NCBI RefSeq assembly: GCF_033304615.1
Contig: NZ_CP129118.1
Coordinates: 3,034,001 to 3,098,000 of the forward strand
Length of the DNA: 64,000 nt
Source of the DNA: Sporosarcina oncorhynchi
Lineage (GTDB): Bacteria > Bacillota > Bacilli > Bacillales_A > Planococcaceae
Direction: 5' to 3'
Of the stretch, positions 55,124 through 64,000 are shown in pieces. A program made the translations under genes and the position numbers. How positions within the stretch are numbered: the first letter of the stretch is position 1; each line of letters begins with the position of its first letter. Below the pieces are notes generated by a model that searched no databases, had not been told where the DNA came from, and saw only the letters and a program-made list of their open reading frames with translations.

Positions 55124-55345
55124 TTGAAAAAACTCGTATTGAACTTGGAACCATTAACTTGCCCATCATGCATTAAGAAGATTGAAGGTGCATTGAAGAG
55201 ACTGGACGGCATATCTGAAGCAAAAGTTTTGTTTAACTCCGGTAAAGTGCGCGCCGAGTTTGACGAAAACAAAGTCAGTGTTGAAGAAATTGCTAACACT
55301 GTTTCAGGACTTGGCTATCCAATCGTTTCACAAAAAGTCTCGTAA
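55124..55345 (+). CDS. Heavy-metal-associated (HMA) domain protein
   Basis: A 73-residue ferredoxin-like HMA domain with the metal site LTCPSCIKKIE (CxxC, here in the variant LTCPSC instead of MxCxxC). It resembles CopZ and the N-terminal domain of P1B ATPases, and the ATPase downstream lacks its own HMA domain, so this may act in its place. The start is TTG behind GGTAGAGG. First gene of a three-gene operon with the ATPase and the Crp/Fnr regulator. Confidence 0.88.
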   Translation: MKKLVLNLEPLTCPSCIKKIEGALKRLDGISEAKVLFNSGKVRAEFDENKVSVEEIANTVSGLGYPIVSQKVS

Positions 55346-55359
55346 AGGAAGTGAAGTAG

Positions 55360-57249
55360 ATGAATGCAAAAAGGACATCCCAAATTACGGCCATTACTGG
55401 TTTATTACTAGCAGTGGCCATCGGATTCCATTTGTATGGATTCCATGAAGGACGGCAAACCATGCTGATTGCAGCGACTATACTTGCTGGCATACCCATT
55501 GCCAGCAAGGCTTTCAAAGCATTAAAGATGAAAGCATTCAGCATCGAATTACTCGTAACCATCGCTGTTGTCGGTGCACTGTTCATCGGTGAATATGTTG
55601 AATCCGCGGCGGTCACATTCCTGTTTTTATTTGGTGCGTACTTGGAAGCACGGACACTCGAAAAGACTCGCTCTTCATTAAGAAAACTGATCGATATGGC
55701 ACCACTTGAAGCGACTGTCATCCGGGATGGCGAAACACAGACCATCTCCGTCGATGATGTCATCGAAGGTGATCGTGTCGTAATTCGTTCAGGCGAGAAA
55801 GTCGCGATAGACGGACGGATCGTGACAGGTAAAGCAAGCTTGAACGAAGCAGCTATTACTGGAGAATCTGTACCTGCTTCAAAAATGATAGACGACCGGG
55901 TCTTTAGTGGAACAATCGTCGATCATGGTTTTATCGAAGTAATCGCAGAGCGTGTCGGCGACGATACGACATTTGCCCGCATTATCGAACTAGTCGAGGA
56001 TGCGCAGGAATCACAATCGAAAACCGAAAAGTTTCTCGACCGTTTTGCCAATATTTACACCCCTTCAATTGTCGTTCTATCAGTACTTGTATATATCTTC
56101 ACAAGAAATATTGAAATGACACTCACGTTCCTCGTCATCGCATGTCCCGGAGCACTTGTCATCTCAGCACCCGTCTCCATCGTCGCAGGCATCGGAAATG
56201 GTGCCCGAAACGGTGTCCTTATTAAAGGCGGGGACATCATGGAGAAACTTGCTAAAATCGATACAGTCGTTTTTGATAAAACCGGAACGTTAACACGCGG
56301 GAAGCCGGAAGTGACAGACATTCATTCAATCGAAATCGAACGAACTGACCTCCTTCGCCTTGTCGCAGAAGCTGAAACGATTTCCGAACACCATCTTGGG
56401 CAAACAATTGTTAAAGAAGCGAAAAAGCAAGGGTTGCAATTACTCAGCGAACCTCAAAACGTAGAAGTCATTAAAGGGAATGGAATTCAGGCGACAATCG
56501 ATGGAAAAGTCCTAACAGTTGGCAATCGAAAATTGATGGACGCGAAGGATATCCTGATTGACTCAGAAATGGAAGCGTACGCAACTGCGCGTGAAAAAGA
56601 GGGAAATACAGCTATCTTCGCAAGCATCAACGGCAAAATCTCAGGCATTCTGTCAATCGCTGATCAGATTCGTCCGGAAGCAAAAAAAGCTCTTCGAGAA
56701 CTTCGGGCAAGTGGCGTCAGACAGATCATTATGCTGACAGGCGACAACCGGCACACCGCTGAACTTGTCGGCGCACAATTAGGGTTAGATCAAGTCTATG
56801 CGGAACTCTTACCGGAAGAGAAAGTTGCGATGATTAAACAACTAAAAGCTGCAGGACACCGTGTCGCAATGGCAGGCGACGGCATTAATGATGCACCCGC
56901 AATTGCCACTGCAGATATCGGCTTAGCGATGGGTGAAGGCGGTACGGATATTTCGATGGAAACAGCTGATATCGTTCTGATGGCAGATCGACTCGATCAA
57001 TTCTCACATGCCTACTCATTAGCGAAAGCAACAGTGCGTAATATGAAACAAAACACATTTTTCGCTGTCGGCACAGTCGCATTATTATTGACAGGCGTGC
57101 TGCTCGGTAAAGTGTTTCTCGCCTCTGGCATGCTCATCCATGAGCTAAGCGTCTTACTCGTTATTTTGAACGCTATCCGGTTAATCCGCTATACTAAGAG
57201 AAAGTCGTTCAATCAACGCAAGATCAAATTCGATCTACAAGCGCAATAG
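55360..57249 (+). CDS. P1B-type heavy-metal ATPase with unusual CPG motif
   Basis: A 629-residue cation pump. The actuator TGESVP, phosphorylation loop DKTGTLTRGK and hinge GDGINDAP are intact. The membrane metal motif is ACPGALVIS (about residue 262), where Zn/Cd and Cu pumps have CPC and iron pumps SPC. The nucleotide-domain His motif reads SEHHLG rather than SEHPL. Metal specificity therefore cannot be inferred from the standard classes. There is no N-terminal HMA domain; the preceding gene encodes one. Confidence 0.9.
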   Translation: MNAKRTSQITAITGLLLAVAIGFHLYGFHEGRQTMLIAATILAGIPIASKAFKALKMKAFSIELLVTIAVVGALFIGEYVESAAVTFLFLFGAYLEARTLEKTRSSLRKLIDMAPLEATVIRDGETQTISVDDVIEGDRVVIRSGEKVAIDGRIVTGKASLNEAAITGESVPASKMIDDRVFSGTIVDHGFIEVIAERVGDDTTFARIIELVEDAQESQSKTEKFLDRFANIYTPSIVVLSVLVYIFTRNIEMTLTFLVIACPGALVISAPVSIVAGIGNGARNGVLIKGGDIMEKLAKIDTVVFDKTGTLTRGKPEVTDIHSIEIERTDLLRLVAEAETISEHHLGQTIVKEAKKQGLQLLSEPQNVEVIKGNGIQATIDGKVLTVGNRKLMDAKDILIDSEMEAYATAREKEGNTAIFASINGKISGILSIADQIRPEAKKALRELRASGVRQIIMLTGDNRHTAELVGAQLGLDQVYAELLPEEKVAMIKQLKAAGHRVAMAGDGINDAPAIATADIGLAMGEGGTDISMETADIVLMADRLDQFSHAYSLAKATVRNMKQNTFFAVGTVALLLTGVLLGKVFLASGMLIHELSVLLVILNAIRLIRYTKRKSFNQRKIKFDLQAQ

Positions 57250-57260
57250 GAGTGAGGAAG

Positions 57261-57962
57261 ATGACTACAGAACACTGCGGACATGGCGATGAGAATAAGG
57301 AGATGCAGAAACTTTGCATCTCAATCGTTCCAATCTTCAACCATTTAACGATTTCTGAGATGAATGAAATCGTTAAGCAAACACATTCTGCAAGCCATGC
57401 ACGAGGTCATACAATTTACCGTGCAGGTGACCCGTCTGATGGTTTGTATATTGTCCATAAAGGACGGGTAAAAATTTATCGTTTATCCGAAAATGGGAAA
57501 GAACAATTGGTGCGTATTTTGGAACCTGGTGATTTCACAGGGGAACTTTCGTTGTTCAATGAGTCTGTGCATGATGCTTATGCTGAAACGATGCAGTCAA
57601 CAGAGCTATGCGTTATGAACCGGGTAGATTTCCAGTCCTTTTTATTGAAATATCCGGCAATCGGATTGAAAGTGATGGGCGAATTTGCGAACCGTTTAGC
57701 AGATTCAGAAAAACAGACTGCACGAATCGCGCTTGAAACAACGGAAACGAGAATCGCCATGTACTTAGCTGATCTATCGGAAGAAGGAAATTCAGACGAT
57801 ATCAAATTGCCAATGACACGAAAAGACTTGGCATCGCATATTGGAACTTCTCCTGAAACAATCAGCCGGAAACTTGCGGAATTCGAAGAGTCGGGATGGA
57901 TCCGACAAATTGGTCAGCGAGATATTAAGATTTTGGATTTGGATGCACTATTATTAATTTAA
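57261..57962 (+). CDS. Crp/Fnr-family regulator with Cys/His-rich N-terminus
   Basis: A 233-residue regulator. A cyclic-nucleotide-like sensor domain (GDPSDGLYIVHKGRVKIYRL) and dimer helix are followed by a Crp helix-turn-helix with SPETISRKLAEFE, whose E-x-x-S-R matches the FNR recognition residues for TTGA. The N-terminus, EHCGHGDENKEMQKLCISIV, holds two Cys and several His and could bind Fe-S or metal. It overlaps nothing but lies 11 nt after the ATPase, and a matching site stands before the operon, implying autoregulation. Confidence 0.87.
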   Translation: MTTEHCGHGDENKEMQKLCISIVPIFNHLTISEMNEIVKQTHSASHARGHTIYRAGDPSDGLYIVHKGRVKIYRLSENGKEQLVRILEPGDFTGELSLFNESVHDAYAETMQSTELCVMNRVDFQSFLLKYPAIGLKVMGEFANRLADSEKQTARIALETTETRIAMYLADLSEEGNSDDIKLPMTRKDLASHIGTSPETISRKLAEFEESGWIRQIGQRDIKILDLDALLLI

Positions 57963-58081
57963 TCAGGATAAATAGCACTTTCTAATTCCATTTTCAGGAT
58001 TATCGACTTGTCAGCGTTCATGCAATGGGTGTATAATAACTCGATGAAATCAATGCACAGAGCGAAAGCGAGTGAGTGGAA

Positions 58082-58801
58082 ATGGGTCGTAAATGGAATA
58101 ATATTAAAGAGAAAAAGGCTTCGAAGGATGCGAATACAAGTGCGATATACGCAAAATTCGGTCGTGAATTATATGTAGTGGCAAAACAAGGTGACCCTGA
58201 TCCTGAATTGAATCAGGCATTACGAATGGTAATTGAACGCGCGAAAACGTACAACGTACCAAGAGCCATCATTGACCGTGCGATTGAAAAGGCAAAAGGC
58301 GGCGGCGAAGAGAACTATGACGAGCTACGGTACGAAGGATTTGGTCCGAACGGTTCGATGGTTATCGTCGATGCATTGACAAACAATGTTAATCGTACCG
58401 CTTCTGAAGTTCGTGCAGCATTCGGTAAAAACGGTGGAAACATGGGTGTGAGTGGTTCCGTTGCTTACATGTTTGACGCTACGGCTGTATTCGGCTTTTC
58501 AGGAAAAACCGCTGATGAAGTGTTGGAGCTCATGATGGAAGAAGAGATTGAGGTTCGTGATATTCTTGAAGAAGATGAGACAGTGATTGTTTATGCAGAA
58601 CCTGATCAATTCCACGCTGTGCAAGAAGCATTGGCAAGTGCAGGTATAACGGAATTTTCCGTTGCTGAATTGACGATGCTTGCACAGAACGAAATCGAAT
58701 TGGATGCTGACGCACAAGCACAATTTGAAAAGATGATTGTCGCGTTAGATGATCTCGAAGACGTCCAGCAAGTTCATCATAATGTGGAGTTAGGAGAATA
58801 A
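58082..58801 (+). CDS. yeeI: YebC/PmpR-family protein (YeeI-like)
   Basis: A 239-residue three-domain protein starting [20 protein letters not shown], with [34 protein letters not shown] and a C-terminal acidic domain. It matches the YeeN/YeeI subgroup rather than YrbC. Recent family work links YebC proteins to ribosomes stalled at proline runs; older annotation calls them transcription regulators. The ATG at 58082 is preferred to that at 58076 on homology. A terminator follows. Confidence 0.92.
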   Translation: MGRKWNNIKEKKASKDANTSAIYAKFGRELYVVAKQGDPDPELNQALRMVIERAKTYNVPRAIIDRAIEKAKGGGEENYDELRYEGFGPNGSMVIVDALTNNVNRTASEVRAAFGKNGGNMGVSGSVAYMFDATAVFGFSGKTADEVLELMMEEEIEVRDILEEDETVIVYAEPDQFHAVQEALASAGITEFSVAELTMLAQNEIELDADAQAQFEKMIVALDDLEDVQQVHHNVELGE

Positions 58802-58814
58802 ATTCCTTTTCACA

Positions 58815-58859
58815 AAAATAAGACCGCCTATTCACTTGCGAATAGGTGGTCTTATTTTC
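58815..58859 (+). terminator. yeeI terminator
   Basis: AATAAGACC/GGTCTTATT with an inner CCTATTC/GAATAGG stem, then TTTC. Confidence 0.88.
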
Positions 58860-58881
58860 TGTTTGATATAATTGTACATAC

Positions 58882-58911
58882 AAAAAAGACCCTACAAGTA
58901 GGGTCTTTTTT
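58882..58911. terminator. Terminator of csp gene 2 (bidirectional)
   Basis: AAAAAAGACCCTAC and GTAGGGTCTTTTTT form a 14-bp stem with a 2-nt loop. Confidence 0.92.
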
Positions 58912-58920
58912 AGTTGACAA

Positions 58921-59121
58921 TTAAGCTTTTTGAACGTTTGTAGCTTGTAGGCCACGTTGTCCTTGCTCAATGTCAAAAGTTACGCTTTGACCTTCGTCTA
59001 AAGATTTGAAGCCATCGCTCTGGATTGCTGAGAAGTGTACGAATACGTCTTCCCCTTCTTGACGTTCGATGAAGCCAAAACCTTTTTCTGCGTTAAACCA
59101 TTTTACTGTACCTTGTTCCAT
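58921..59121 (-). CDS. Cold-shock protein 2 (CspB/CspD-like)
   Basis: A 66-residue cold-shock OB-fold protein with KGFGFIE and VFVHFSAIQ. It is a near-duplicate of the csp gene at 46.7 kb but on the other strand. Small differences ([24 protein letters not shown]) and matching leaders point to an old duplication under the same control. It has its own terminator, and the SD AGGAGG is 8 nt before the ATG. Confidence 0.96.
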   Translation of the reverse strand: MEQGTVKWFNAEKGFGFIERQEGEDVFVHFSAIQSDGFKSLDEGQSVTFDIEQGQRGLQATNVQKA

Positions 59122-59129
59122 GTTTGTTT

Positions 59130-59262
59130 CCTCCTAGTGTGTCTATCCACACAATGTTACTATCCTTGCTCAAATACCTTAGATGAAGATCAAAAAAATT
59201 CTTAATCTGAAAGAACAAAAATAACTCTTACTTAGAATAACACCTATTTATTGAAATTGCAA
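59130..59262 (-). promoter_or_regulatory. Cold-shock promoter and structured leader of csp gene 2
   Basis: -35 TTGCAA (59262-59257), 17 bp, extended -10 TGTTATTCT. A cold-box-like GTTATTTTTGTTC (59225-59213) follows, then AGCAAGGATAGTAACATT, the hairpin GTGTG/CACAC (59152-59137) and AGGAGG. The stem differs in sequence from that of csp gene 1 yet still pairs. Confidence 0.8.
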
Positions 59263-59336
59263 CCGAAATGATTCTTTTATTTAAATTTATTGTCAACATC
59301 TAAAATCATTGCTTGGCAAAGTTGGATTATCGCTGT

Positions 59337-60245
59337 CTATTCTTCAAACTCTTTCTTTGATGTCTCGGCATTCAAGCCGTAAAAGTCCATATAGATCTTT
59401 TCCAGATTAGCATCGCTTTGTTGGACACGTACGATCTTCGAGCCTTTCTTTAGTAACCACTCCAAATACATCTCTACCGCGTGTGTAGACGCTGTCAGTA
59501 AACCATTTTCGGTTTCGTTGAAAGGCAATGTGCTGTTCGACATGATTTGATTCAATGTACATCCTTCTGGAAGTATTACTTCAATCTCATACGGCATGTT
59601 GCCATCCAGCTCAATAGTTGCCTTGAATAGTTTTCCTTCTTTAATAAACCAAATCGTTTTAGTCAGGTCTTCCAATATATCTAGATTGTGGGTTGAGACA
59701 AGTATGCTGATCCCCTCCGCACTTAATGTACGAATCAATTGCTTCAATTCAATTGTACTCGTTGGATCCAAGCCATTAAACGGTTCATCCATTAAAATGA
59801 CAAGTGGCTTTGTCAGGATGCAAAGAGCCGTCAACAAATGTTGCCGCATACCATAGGAATATGATTTGACGGGTTGGTTCACATAAGAACGGATTCCTAT
59901 CTTATCGACCACTTCATCAATATCCTGTTGCTCAAGTCCATAAATATTCGCTATAAATGCTAAATGGTCATGTCCTGTCAGTTGCATATATAAGTAATTG
60001 TCGCTCGGTAAGAAAGAAACATATTTAAAAAAGTCGGGATTTTGATTTGAAACGCCCTGCACCGTTACAGAACCTTGTTCCACCTCTTCCAAAGCTAGCA
60101 TGGAACGCATAAGCGTAGACTTTCCAGCACCGTTTGGGCCAACGAGACCAATTACTTCCCCTTTTGGGATTTCAAATGAAATTCCTTGCAGCACTTTACG
60201 TTTCCCGTATTTCTTCGTTAGTTGATTGACTGTCAATACCGACAT
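59337..60245 (-). CDS. ABC transporter ATPase
   Basis: A 302-residue ABC-2-type exporter ATPase: Walker A GPNGAGKST, signature-like SYGMRQHLLTAL (a degenerate LSGGQ), Walker B VILMDEPFNGLD and the H-loop STHNLD. A C-terminal extension of about 80 residues follows. The start at 60245 overlaps the permease stop (TAATG), so it is coupled to it. The altered signature SYGMRQ is common in lantibiotic-immunity-like and bacteriocin exporters. Substrate unknown. Confidence 0.87.
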   Translation of the reverse strand: MSVLTVNQLTKKYGKRKVLQGISFEIPKGEVIGLVGPNGAGKSTLMRSMLALEEVEQGSVTVQGVSNQNPDFFKYVSFLPSDNYLYMQLTGHDHLAFIANIYGLEQQDIDEVVDKIGIRSYVNQPVKSYSYGMRQHLLTALCILTKPLVILMDEPFNGLDPTSTIELKQLIRTLSAEGISILVSTHNLDILEDLTKTIWFIKEGKLFKATIELDGNMPYEIEVILPEGCTLNQIMSNSTLPFNETENGLLTASTHAVEMYLEWLLKKGSKIVRVQQSDANLEKIYMDFYGLNAETSKKEFEE

Positions 60246-62785
60246 TACGACACCTTCTTTCTCACTTGTATAAGGCCCGCGAGGAATAGTATGAATCCAC
60301 TGGCTAGCAAAACAAGAGAACCGTTCATGACGTTTACATAGTTTGAACTTGTGACAATCGACTTCCAACCATCAACGACATTCCATGTATCCAAATATAA
60401 GAATGGATTCAAATAGCTAAATGGCATTTCGGGAAATTGGTTTGCAATTAAGTACCCCATAATCGTTACAATAATGACTGCAATGATTGTCATGTACTGA
60501 TTCTTCATCCATCTGCCAACAAAACTGAAAACGCCATTTAAGAAAAACAGTTGTGCCCCAACGAGCAGCAAAGCTTTCAAGATCATGGAACCTAGACTTT
60601 CAAAGAAAAAGTAGGCGTCATTCATGTAGGCATAAAACATTCCATCGCTTTCGATATCTTCTGCCATTTCACCATCTGACGGAAGGGTCAATGAAAAAGC
60701 GCTATCGTATTCCGAATTTGCATATGCCACAATCGGGTAATCAGGTTCACCAATGCCGCCAATGAGTGAGCTGAAAACGAATGCAAGAACTCCACATATT
60801 AGAAGTAATCCATAGGCAACAATCAGATTGTACACCCATTTGCTACTATAAATCGCTCGATAACGAAGTGGTTTAGTTATCAAGAAACGAATAGACGACT
60901 GCGGTTCTTGCTCTGTCGACATACTAGTCCATAAAAGGAGCACAAAGACACCCAAAACAGGCCATGCAATATTCCAATCGAAGATTTTATATATAGTAAA
61001 AAATCCGGTATTTCCATACTTCGTATTTCGTTCTTGTGTGTTTTTTAGCACTTGAGCGTGTTCGACACTAACCGCCATACGCGGATCATCAAATTTAGAA
61101 ACCCAACTATCGCCAAGTGACCACGGTTTAATTCCCTTCTCAAGTAGAATGTTTCGTTGCTCTTCTGTTGCCATAACAGAAACACTCCAAAGCGATCGAT
61201 CCATCTCTTTATAGGAAGTATTTGTAGATAATTTCTCCAAGACCTCATTTAAAAGGTCTGGGAAATTAGGTGATTCTGCTTTCTTTTTCAAGGCTTCCAA
61301 AGTTTCAAGTGCTTGTACCGTTTCTTCAACGTAAACTGAATAAGGATTCTCTTCCTGTTCTTCTGCTGTTGCATCTTCTGTATCATTATGAGAAGCAGAC
61401 TCAACTCCAGTTGAAACTTCATCCTCCAACAACTTCCAAGATATTTGTGATTTCATATAGAAGTTTTGCAGTTCTTCAATTGCTTTCAATGTTTTTTCAT
61501 TCAGCGTTTGGTTCTGCTGATTTAAGAAAACAGACGTGCCACAGAGAATCCCCAGTACTAGAAGTGCTGTAATCATCACATGCTTTTTTCGTTTCTTTTT
61601 TAAGTGTTCAAATTGCAGAAGCTTTCCGAATCGGCGAGGATGATATTGTTTCCCTACAGTTGAAGTGGTTGGAGCCCTCCAGACTAGTTTTTCCGAATTA
61701 AATAACGGATAAGCCAAACCTAAACAGCTAATGAGTACTATCGTCATTCCGGCTAAATAGAAGACAAACTTATTTGTCGTTAGCAGTGATGCTTCAAATG
61801 CTGTAATTAAGTGGATAGGATTCATCATATGAAAGCCGAATTGATTTGAAATAATATATGCGATCGCAAGGGGTATAAGTAAAACCGCCATCAGAATACC
61901 AACAGGAAGCTTTTGTTTAAAGAAAACAGCTGCCATTAAAAGAAGCAAAGAAACAAATATCCCCCACCCAAGCGGAAGGAAGATAAGCCATTTCCATACA
62001 GGCACCATCAACGTCTCTGCCCCTACGATTACTTCTATAGGATAATAAATCGTTTTGAGATTTCCTGTTAGAATTGGTGGCAACATGGATAATGTAGTTG
62101 CGATAAAAATATAGACGAGCAAATACATATAAATAGACACTAGGTACCCATAATAGACAGCGGGATTCGATAGCGAATTCACTTTAAAGAAGTCGAATGT
62201 GCCATTTTCCTCATCAGCTCTATATTTGTAGCTAAATATAAGGAAAAAGAGAAATGCGGTTATAGGATTGAATAAGAATTGAAATAGTTGCTTGGAAAAC
62301 AATGCGGTTTTATAGGGATTTTTTTGTTCAGTGAAAGAAAGTTGATGTTTGAATAGTGCCTCGGCTTTTTTTCGTTCGATTTCTAAAATATCGTAGTTGT
62401 AGTATTCAATAATATTATACTTTTTATAGTCTTTGTACTCGTCGATGTACGCAAGAAGATTACCAGCAATGTTTAAATTATCTTCCGCTATATTTTGTGA
62501 AATTAACTTCAGATACTCTTCCTGTAAAAGCAAGCTATCTAAAGCATTTTGCTGATCCTCGGGAAGCCCAACTTGTCTCTTTTTATTTAAAATTTTCCCT
62601 ATTAAATCATTGATCGTAGCTACCCTGTCATCAATACTCTCTTGTAATTCCTCCTGCGTGGTGTCGGGTCGAGTAGCATTAATGAGTAGCAGCATCGAGA
62701 CTAAGACAGCTATAGCAACCGGAATAAAAATCATGTATTTACTTTTGACAATCCCTTTACTAACAAAGCCGATAACTTTATTCAC
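60245..62785 (-). CDS. Large duplicated ABC-2-type permease
   Basis: An 846-residue membrane protein that looks like two ABC-2 permease halves in tandem (about 1-380 and 395-846). Each half has an N-terminal helix (YMIFIPVAIAVLVSMLLL; HVMITALLVLGILCG), a long extracytoplasmic helical domain and five or so C-terminal helices. A single polypeptide would thus supply the whole pore for the adjacent ATPase. I do not recognise a named family; bacteriocin or lipid export is a guess. Confidence 0.8.
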   Translation of the reverse strand: MNKVIGFVSKGIVKSKYMIFIPVAIAVLVSMLLLINATRPDTTQEELQESIDDRVATINDLIGKILNKKRQVGLPEDQQNALDSLLLQEEYLKLISQNIAEDNLNIAGNLLAYIDEYKDYKKYNIIEYYNYDILEIERKKAEALFKHQLSFTEQKNPYKTALFSKQLFQFLFNPITAFLFFLIFSYKYRADEENGTFDFFKVNSLSNPAVYYGYLVSIYMYLLVYIFIATTLSMLPPILTGNLKTIYYPIEVIVGAETLMVPVWKWLIFLPLGWGIFVSLLLLMAAVFFKQKLPVGILMAVLLIPLAIAYIISNQFGFHMMNPIHLITAFEASLLTTNKFVFYLAGMTIVLISCLGLAYPLFNSEKLVWRAPTTSTVGKQYHPRRFGKLLQFEHLKKKRKKHVMITALLVLGILCGTSVFLNQQNQTLNEKTLKAIEELQNFYMKSQISWKLLEDEVSTGVESASHNDTEDATAEEQEENPYSVYVEETVQALETLEALKKKAESPNFPDLLNEVLEKLSTNTSYKEMDRSLWSVSVMATEEQRNILLEKGIKPWSLGDSWVSKFDDPRMAVSVEHAQVLKNTQERNTKYGNTGFFTIYKIFDWNIAWPVLGVFVLLLWTSMSTEQEPQSSIRFLITKPLRYRAIYSSKWVYNLIVAYGLLLICGVLAFVFSSLIGGIGEPDYPIVAYANSEYDSAFSLTLPSDGEMAEDIESDGMFYAYMNDAYFFFESLGSMILKALLLVGAQLFFLNGVFSFVGRWMKNQYMTIIAVIIVTIMGYLIANQFPEMPFSYLNPFLYLDTWNVVDGWKSIVTSSNYVNVMNGSLVLLASGFILFLAGLIQVRKKVS

Positions 62786-63036
62786 TCATTCCGCCCCCAT
62801 AACGAACTTATGTATATGCCATATGCAATTTCAGGCATTTTGAATAGCGTATAGTTAAATTCAAGCGGCACCATATATTGATTAGTAAAGTCCGTAAAGA
62901 ATTAATAAATTTCAGGTTGTCGTTCAATATTTTTTCAGTTCAATTATTCCATTAATTACGTATATAGTCCAGACTAATTTTTCCACAAATCAGGTGAATT
63001 CAAGAACATCTGAAGTAAAGCAACTAAAATAATTCT

Positions 63037-63828
63037 TTACTCTTTCAAATTATAGGGCGATACACACTTCCCAATCCGCTGCACTTCAATTCCTTCACTC
63101 CGCAAAGCTACAGGTATCACTTTCGCAAATTCCAGCGCTGTCTTACCATCCCCATGAATACAGATTGTGTCCGCTTTGATCGCGACAACCGTCCCATCTG
63201 TCGCGGTGACGTTCCCTTCCTTCACCATTCTAACGATTTGATGGATCGCAGCTTCATGATTGGTTATCAATGCATTCGGCTCTCTGCGTGGTGTCAATGT
63301 TCCATCGGATTGGTACGTTCGATCCGCAAACACTTCATTCGCAACTTTTAACCCCATACGTTCTCCCGCTTTCACAAGTTCACTGCCCGCGAGACCGAAG
63401 AGCATCAATTCCGGGTTGACTTTGTACACGGCTTCCGCAATCGATTCAGCGAGTTCCCTACTTTTCGCCGCCATATTATAGAGCGCACCATGGGGCTTCA
63501 CATGTTGCAATCGTCCACCTTCTGCCCGGACAAAAGCTGATAATGCACCAATTTGGTACATAACGAGATCAAATGTCTCCTCAGTAGATATCGCCATTTC
63601 ACGACGTCCGAATCCGCTTAAGTCTTGCAGTCCTGGGTGTGCACCGATCGCGACATTTTTTTCGAGAGCCATGCGAACGGTCTTTCGCATTGTTGTCGGA
63701 TCTCCTGCATGGAAACCGCATGCGATATTTGCGGACGTAATTGTCTTCAGTATTTCTTCATCATTCCCTATTGTGTATGCCCCAAAGCTCTCGCCCATAT
63801 CGCAATTCAAATCTACTTTGTATGTCAT
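63037..63828 (-). CDS. pxpA: 5-oxoprolinase subunit A (LamB/YcsF family)
   Basis: A 263-residue subunit of the ATP-dependent 5-oxoprolinase PxpABC, which opens pyroglutamate to glutamate. [31 protein letters not shown] and VKPHGALYN are family hallmarks. It lies directly after pxpC on the same strand, as in the common pxpB-pxpC-pxpA operons. Upstream of the ABC genes, the 250-bp gap at 62786-63036 is AT-rich and otherwise empty. Confidence 0.94.
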   Translation of the reverse strand: MTYKVDLNCDMGESFGAYTIGNDEEILKTITSANIACGFHAGDPTTMRKTVRMALEKNVAIGAHPGLQDLSGFGRREMAISTEETFDLVMYQIGALSAFVRAEGGRLQHVKPHGALYNMAAKSRELAESIAEAVYKVNPELMLFGLAGSELVKAGERMGLKVANEVFADRTYQSDGTLTPRREPNALITNHEAAIHQIVRMVKEGNVTATDGTVVAIKADTICIHGDGKTALEFAKVIPVALRSEGIEVQRIGKCVSPYNLKE

Positions 63829-63839
63829 TGCGCTCAGTC

Positions 63840-64000
63840 CTATCTGAATTTAGTTAAAATCGCCGCTCGCAGTTCCTTCAAATTCTTTTCTTGTATGGCC
63901 ATCAGTTTTTGCGACTCCGTAATTGTTACTTCATTGAACGTCAGTTGGTCGCCGGCTTTTGCTTGCGCCAGCTTCGTAAAGTTAATAGAAGAGATTTGTC
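63840..64000 (-). CDS. pxpC: 5-oxoprolinase subunit C, C-terminal end (cut by window edge)
   Basis: Only about 53 C-terminal residues are inside the window ([20 protein letters not shown], then [14 protein letters not shown] and a TAG stop). [13 protein letters not shown] fits the end of the biotin-dependent-carboxylase-like PxpC/KipA family, and the 11-nt distance to pxpA supports it. The identity relies partly on that context. Confidence 0.75.
   Translation of the reverse strand, partial: QISSINFTKLAQAKAGDQLTFNEVTITESQKLMAIQEKNLKELRAAILTKFR

Overview
The window looks like chromosome from a low-to-mid G+C Firmicute of the Bacillales, most likely a Sporosarcina-like member of the Planococcaceae (inference). 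Many genes are close homologues of named Bacillus subtilis genes (hmp/nsrR, yclNOPQ, hflX, ywjA, putP, yngI, yerD, sigV/rsiV, ytrEF, ylbC, yeeI). Shine-Dalgarno sites are strong, GTG/TTG starts are frequent, and nearly every transcription unit ends in a clear intrinsic terminator. I saw no rRNA, tRNA, CRISPR array, prophage or origin.

Layout. 0-10 kb: divergent nsrR/hmp with an NsrR palindrome, an alpha/beta hydrolase, ykvI, a DJ-1/PfpI stress protein, DNA repair and house-cleaning genes (3-methyladenine glycosylase, MazG-like, UDG-like), and a coupled group of BmrA-type exporter, P-loop kinase, UDG, APH-like kinase and DUF6054. 10-18 kb: niaP with a probable NiaR operator, a FapA/DUF342 protein, and the Fur-controlled petrobactin-type uptake operon yclNOPQ. 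18-32 kb: a Met-rich lipoprotein, ywjA, hflX, putP, a guanine-deaminase-like enzyme, yngI, yerD, nfrA, and a methyltransferase with a MazG-type partner. 32-43 kb: a Dph6-like ATP pyrophosphatase, sigV-rsiV, DinB, a PCYCGC lipoprotein, fumC, an HD-GYP protein, ytrEF, and an apparent NfeD-flotillin fusion. 43-46.6 kb: a decayed region with a frameshifted transposase and a deletion joining ykaA (DUF47) to pit. 46.7-54.7 kb: a cold-shock gene, MMPL exporter, small membrane proteins, pentapeptide-repeat protein, rlmA-like, CAP protein, Cu/Zn-SOD-like lipoprotein and an orphan purC. 55-58 kb: a heavy-metal-domain protein, an atypical P1B ATPase and a Crp/Fnr regulator, with a Crp/Fnr-type site at about -41.5. 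58-64 kb: yeeI, a second cold-shock gene with a matching leader, an ABC transporter with a duplicated permease, and pxpA with the end of pxpC.

The most unusual structure is a set of intergenic tandem arrays. Several unrelated core words (TTACRGGCGC, TTGAGCGG, TTTCGTTRCG, TTATCACCGC) repeat with a period of exactly 21 bp, occasionally 19, at six places. Five of the six lie between two genes transcribed in the same direction, and in all five the T-first strand of the core is antisense to those genes. This looks like one organisational system using different words. A hairpin-rich repeat cluster at 54.8 kb is a different class.
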